Assembly (NCBI GenBank): GCA_964618895.1 | Contig: CAZUDO010000031.1 | Location: 62,001-126,000, forward strand | DNA: 64,000 bases | Source: CAZUDO01 sp964618895 | Lineage (GTDB): Bacteria > Desulfobacterota > Binatia > DP-6 | Reading direction: 5' to 3' | Shown: in pieces, positions 63,001-64,000 of the stretch | How positions within the stretch are numbered: position 1 is the first letter of the stretch | How the letters are laid out: each line of letters begins with the position of its first letter | The notes under the pieces: generated by a model | Told to the model about the DNA's origin: nothing | The model's database searches: none | Seen by the model: only the letters and a program-made list of their open reading frames with translations | Program-made: the position numbers and the translations under genes

Positions 63001-64000
63001 CAGCCTGCCACCCCGCGCGACGGGGAACGAGCCGCTGTCGCCGCGTCAGGCGCGTCTCCTGCGTCTCACCGCCCGGCGGACGTGGCGCTTCTTCGAGACT
63101 TTCGTGGGGCCGCATGACCACGCGTTGCCGCCCGACAACTTTCAGGAAGACCCGAAGCCGGTGGTCGCTCACCGGACCTCGCCCACCAACATCGGCCTCT
63201 ATCTTCTCTCCACGATCGCCGCCCGTGACTTCGGATGGCTCGGCCTCCTCGACACCGTCGAGCGCCTCGAGGCGACCTTCGAAACCCTCACGAAAATGGA
63301 CCGGTTTCACGGGCACTATTACAACTGGTACGAGACCCGCACGCTCCGTCCGCTCGAGCCGCCGTACGTGTCGTCCGTCGACAGCGGGAACCTCGCCGGT
63401 CACCTGCTCACGCTTGCGCAGGCCTGCCGGGAGCTGAGCGAGCGCCCGCTGCTCGTCCCGAGCGCGCTGGCGGGTGTCGACGACACTCTCGGGCTCGTGC
63501 GTGAGTCCGCCGCGGCGCTCCCCGACGATCGGCGCACGCAGACCGTCACCGGCCGGCAGCTCACCGATGCCGTCGAGGCCCTGGCGACCGCGCTCGCCGC
63601 GGCGCCGAACACGCCCGCCGCCTGGGCGCGCTTGCTCGGCCAGCTGGATGGCTTGGCCCATACCCTGGTCGACGTGGCGGGAACACTGGACGCCGAGCGC
63701 GGCGACGGGGGCGCGGCGGAGCTGCTCGCATGGTGTCGGGCCGTCGCCGCTACCGTGCAGAGTCACGCGCGCGACCTGGACACCCTGCTGCCCTGGGCCC
63801 GTCACGGGGGTGCGGACGACGACGACCAGAGCCTGCTCGCCACGGTGCCGGCACCGGCCGAGATGTCGGACCGGTGCGCGGCGGCGCTCGCCGAGCTAGA
63901 GGGCCGCGCCGGGGACGTCGTGCTCGGCGAGCGCCTCGAGCGCGCCAGCGATGCCTGCGGCACGCTCGTCCGTCGCCTGCTGGCCCTCGCCCGGGTCGCG
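60038..64000 (+). CDS. ndvB: Cyclic beta-1,2-glucan synthase NdvB-like, 5' part (runs off the window)
   Basis: At least 1321 residues, open at the window end; full-length NdvB is around 2800. Start uncertain: GTG 60038 has no ribosome site. N-terminal EEPIRTELFSAERLEQHAES and AAEWLVDNFHIVEDQLRQIR match the family. The membrane segments and GT84 domain follow, with TLDADTRLPVG (DxD) and RQHRWARGDWQLLPW (QxxRW). The GH94 phosphorylase part lies beyond. Makes periplasmic cyclic glucans from UDP-glucose. It lies next to the broken AbiE locus. Confidence 0.9.
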   Translation, partial: MLQAQGILHFVGKLRLSVDPLPDPEEPIRTELFSAERLEQHAESLAAAQRVTEDPRRGWPLLPRLVDNGRVLLASYRAIAEAIREERAITAAAEWLVDNFHIVEDQLRQIREDLPRGFYRELPKLAAGFLEGYPRVFGVAWAFVAHTDSCFEPEALRRFGRAYQRVQPLTIGELWAVPITLRILLVENLRRLAERIVRDRAARQEADEFADRLLGLGGRTPADATAALARVEKQRLPTAFAVQLVQRLREQDPDVVPALRWLEERFAAQGTTSEEIVRLEHHRQGAMNVTVRNIITSMRLMSSFDWKEFFESVSRVDEVLRADTDFAALDFPTRDRYRHAIEDLARGSRCSEVEVACRVVARTKEAAAANDPGHERRRDPGYHLLSEGRAALERDLGFRVRPGRWLTRAYLAAAMPAYLGTVALLSALLLAPPLILAAHAGVGPAGLLLFALLALVPATDLAIALTNLGVVERIGPRPLPKLELRDGVPAELRTLVVMPALLTSEAHVEELVAQLEVHYLANPDDELRFALLSDWTDDPAESRPDDEGLVAAAAEAIAGLNTRHGPVSDDAARFFLFHRARRWNERQRGWLGWERKRGKLHELNRLLRGATDTGFVVVGGQPMAPPSGVRYVITLDADTRLPVGAARALIGTMAQPLNRARFDARAGRVVEGYGVLQPRVTPTLPPDRKGSVYQWITAGPCGIDPYASAVSDVYQDLFGEGSYTGKGIYDLDAFEAALAGRVPENAILSHDLFEGVFARAGLVTDIAFFEEFPTHYLVASLRQHRWARGDWQLLPWVVGRRAAGVPFLGRWKMVDNLRRTLSAPSAVLTLLAAWTLTPQAAMWTTFILAVITLPVLVPVLTRLVPRRRGISKRSHVGGIGTDLAMGLAQVTLTVTLLAHQACVMVDAIVRTLVRLYGTRQRLLEWVTAAQAKSGLGLELAGFYRRMAAAVGLAVGAAALVAVVRPANWPVAAPFIVLWVLSPLGAQRISLPPRATGNEPLSPRQARLLRLTARRTWRFFETFVGPHDHALPPDNFQEDPKPVVAHRTSPTNIGLYLLSTIAARDFGWLGLLDTVERLEATFETLTKMDRFHGHYYNWYETRTLRPLEPPYVSSVDSGNLAGHLLTLAQACRELSERPLLVPSALAGVDDTLGLVRESAAALPDDRRTQTVTGRQLTDAVEALATALAAAPNTPAAWARLLGQLDGLAHTLVDVAGTLDAERGDGGAAELLAWCRAVAATVQSHARDLDTLLPWARHGGADDDDQSLLATVPAPAEMSDRCAAALAELEGRAGDVVLGERLERASDACGTLVRRLLALARVA

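Overview
The window is G+C-rich, gene-dense bacterial DNA, most of it the neighbourhood of a chromosomal replication origin. The cell looks Gram-negative (diderm): it has a long YidC with a periplasmic domain, a GmhA-type heptose isomerase, RlpA and an NdvB-type cyclic glucan synthase. Several features resemble deltaproteobacterial-grade lineages: an ATP synthase split into two clusters, a bactofilin beside parAB, hemL next to atp genes, and acyl-CoA dehydrogenase, MaoC and SCP2 lipid genes. No rRNA is present, so the exact lineage is left open.

Layout. (1) 0-14 kb is an accessory stretch. It holds a SPOR protein, methyltransferases, EVE and MaoC proteins, an XRE regulator, a CBS/HlyC membrane protein and a vanadium haloperoxidase. 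A TetR-acyl-CoA dehydrogenase pair operon and an SDR follow. Two clearly decayed genes lie here. (2) 14-35 kb is a long minus-strand run: dnaA-dnaN-gyrB-gyrA-gpsA, a small zinc-finger-like gene, rpmH-rnpA-yidD-yidC-jag-rsmG-parA-parB-bactofilin, then atpF'-F-H-A-G-D-C. A perfect 16-bp parS-like palindrome lies inside jag. (3) From 35.4 kb the coding strand flips to plus: hemL-atpZ-atpI-atpB-atpE, a second parB, a small gene behind a near-consensus sigma-54 promoter, and purM. This switch at dnaA, with DnaA boxes on both sides of the gene, places oriC at about 33.6-35.4 kb. (4) 41-48 kb holds RlpA, a YyaL-type thioredoxin-domain protein, SCP2, a crotonase, glyoxalase II and a coiled-coil protein. 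A 0.8-kb region follows with an M20-peptidase remnant and a second DnaA-box-like cluster. (5) 48-54.7 kb holds rlmE and a stand-alone E2-like acyltransferase. Then comes a tightly overlapping minus-strand operon: CBS, gmhA, an unknown conserved gene, a SAM hydroxide adenosyltransferase, an M50 protease, a dCMP deaminase and pgeF. (6) 54.8-60 kb is an island-like segment bounded by tRNA-Gly(CCC) with a strong terminator. It holds a truncated SWIM zinc-finger gene, a HEAT-repeat / TPR-like / DUF6880-like / small-protein run, and a broken AbiE toxin-antitoxin locus with a pentanucleotide repeat. (7) 60 kb to the end is the 5' part of an ndvB-like gene that runs off the window.

Functionally, the core supplies replication initiation, segregation (parABS plus a second ParB), membrane-protein insertion and ATP synthesis. 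The accessory parts supply fatty acyl-CoA turnover under TetR control, envelope glycan synthesis and remnants of defence genes. A recurring oddity is genes reduced to two ends joined across a large internal deletion (acyl-CoA dehydrogenase, zinc alcohol dehydrogenase, AbiEii).
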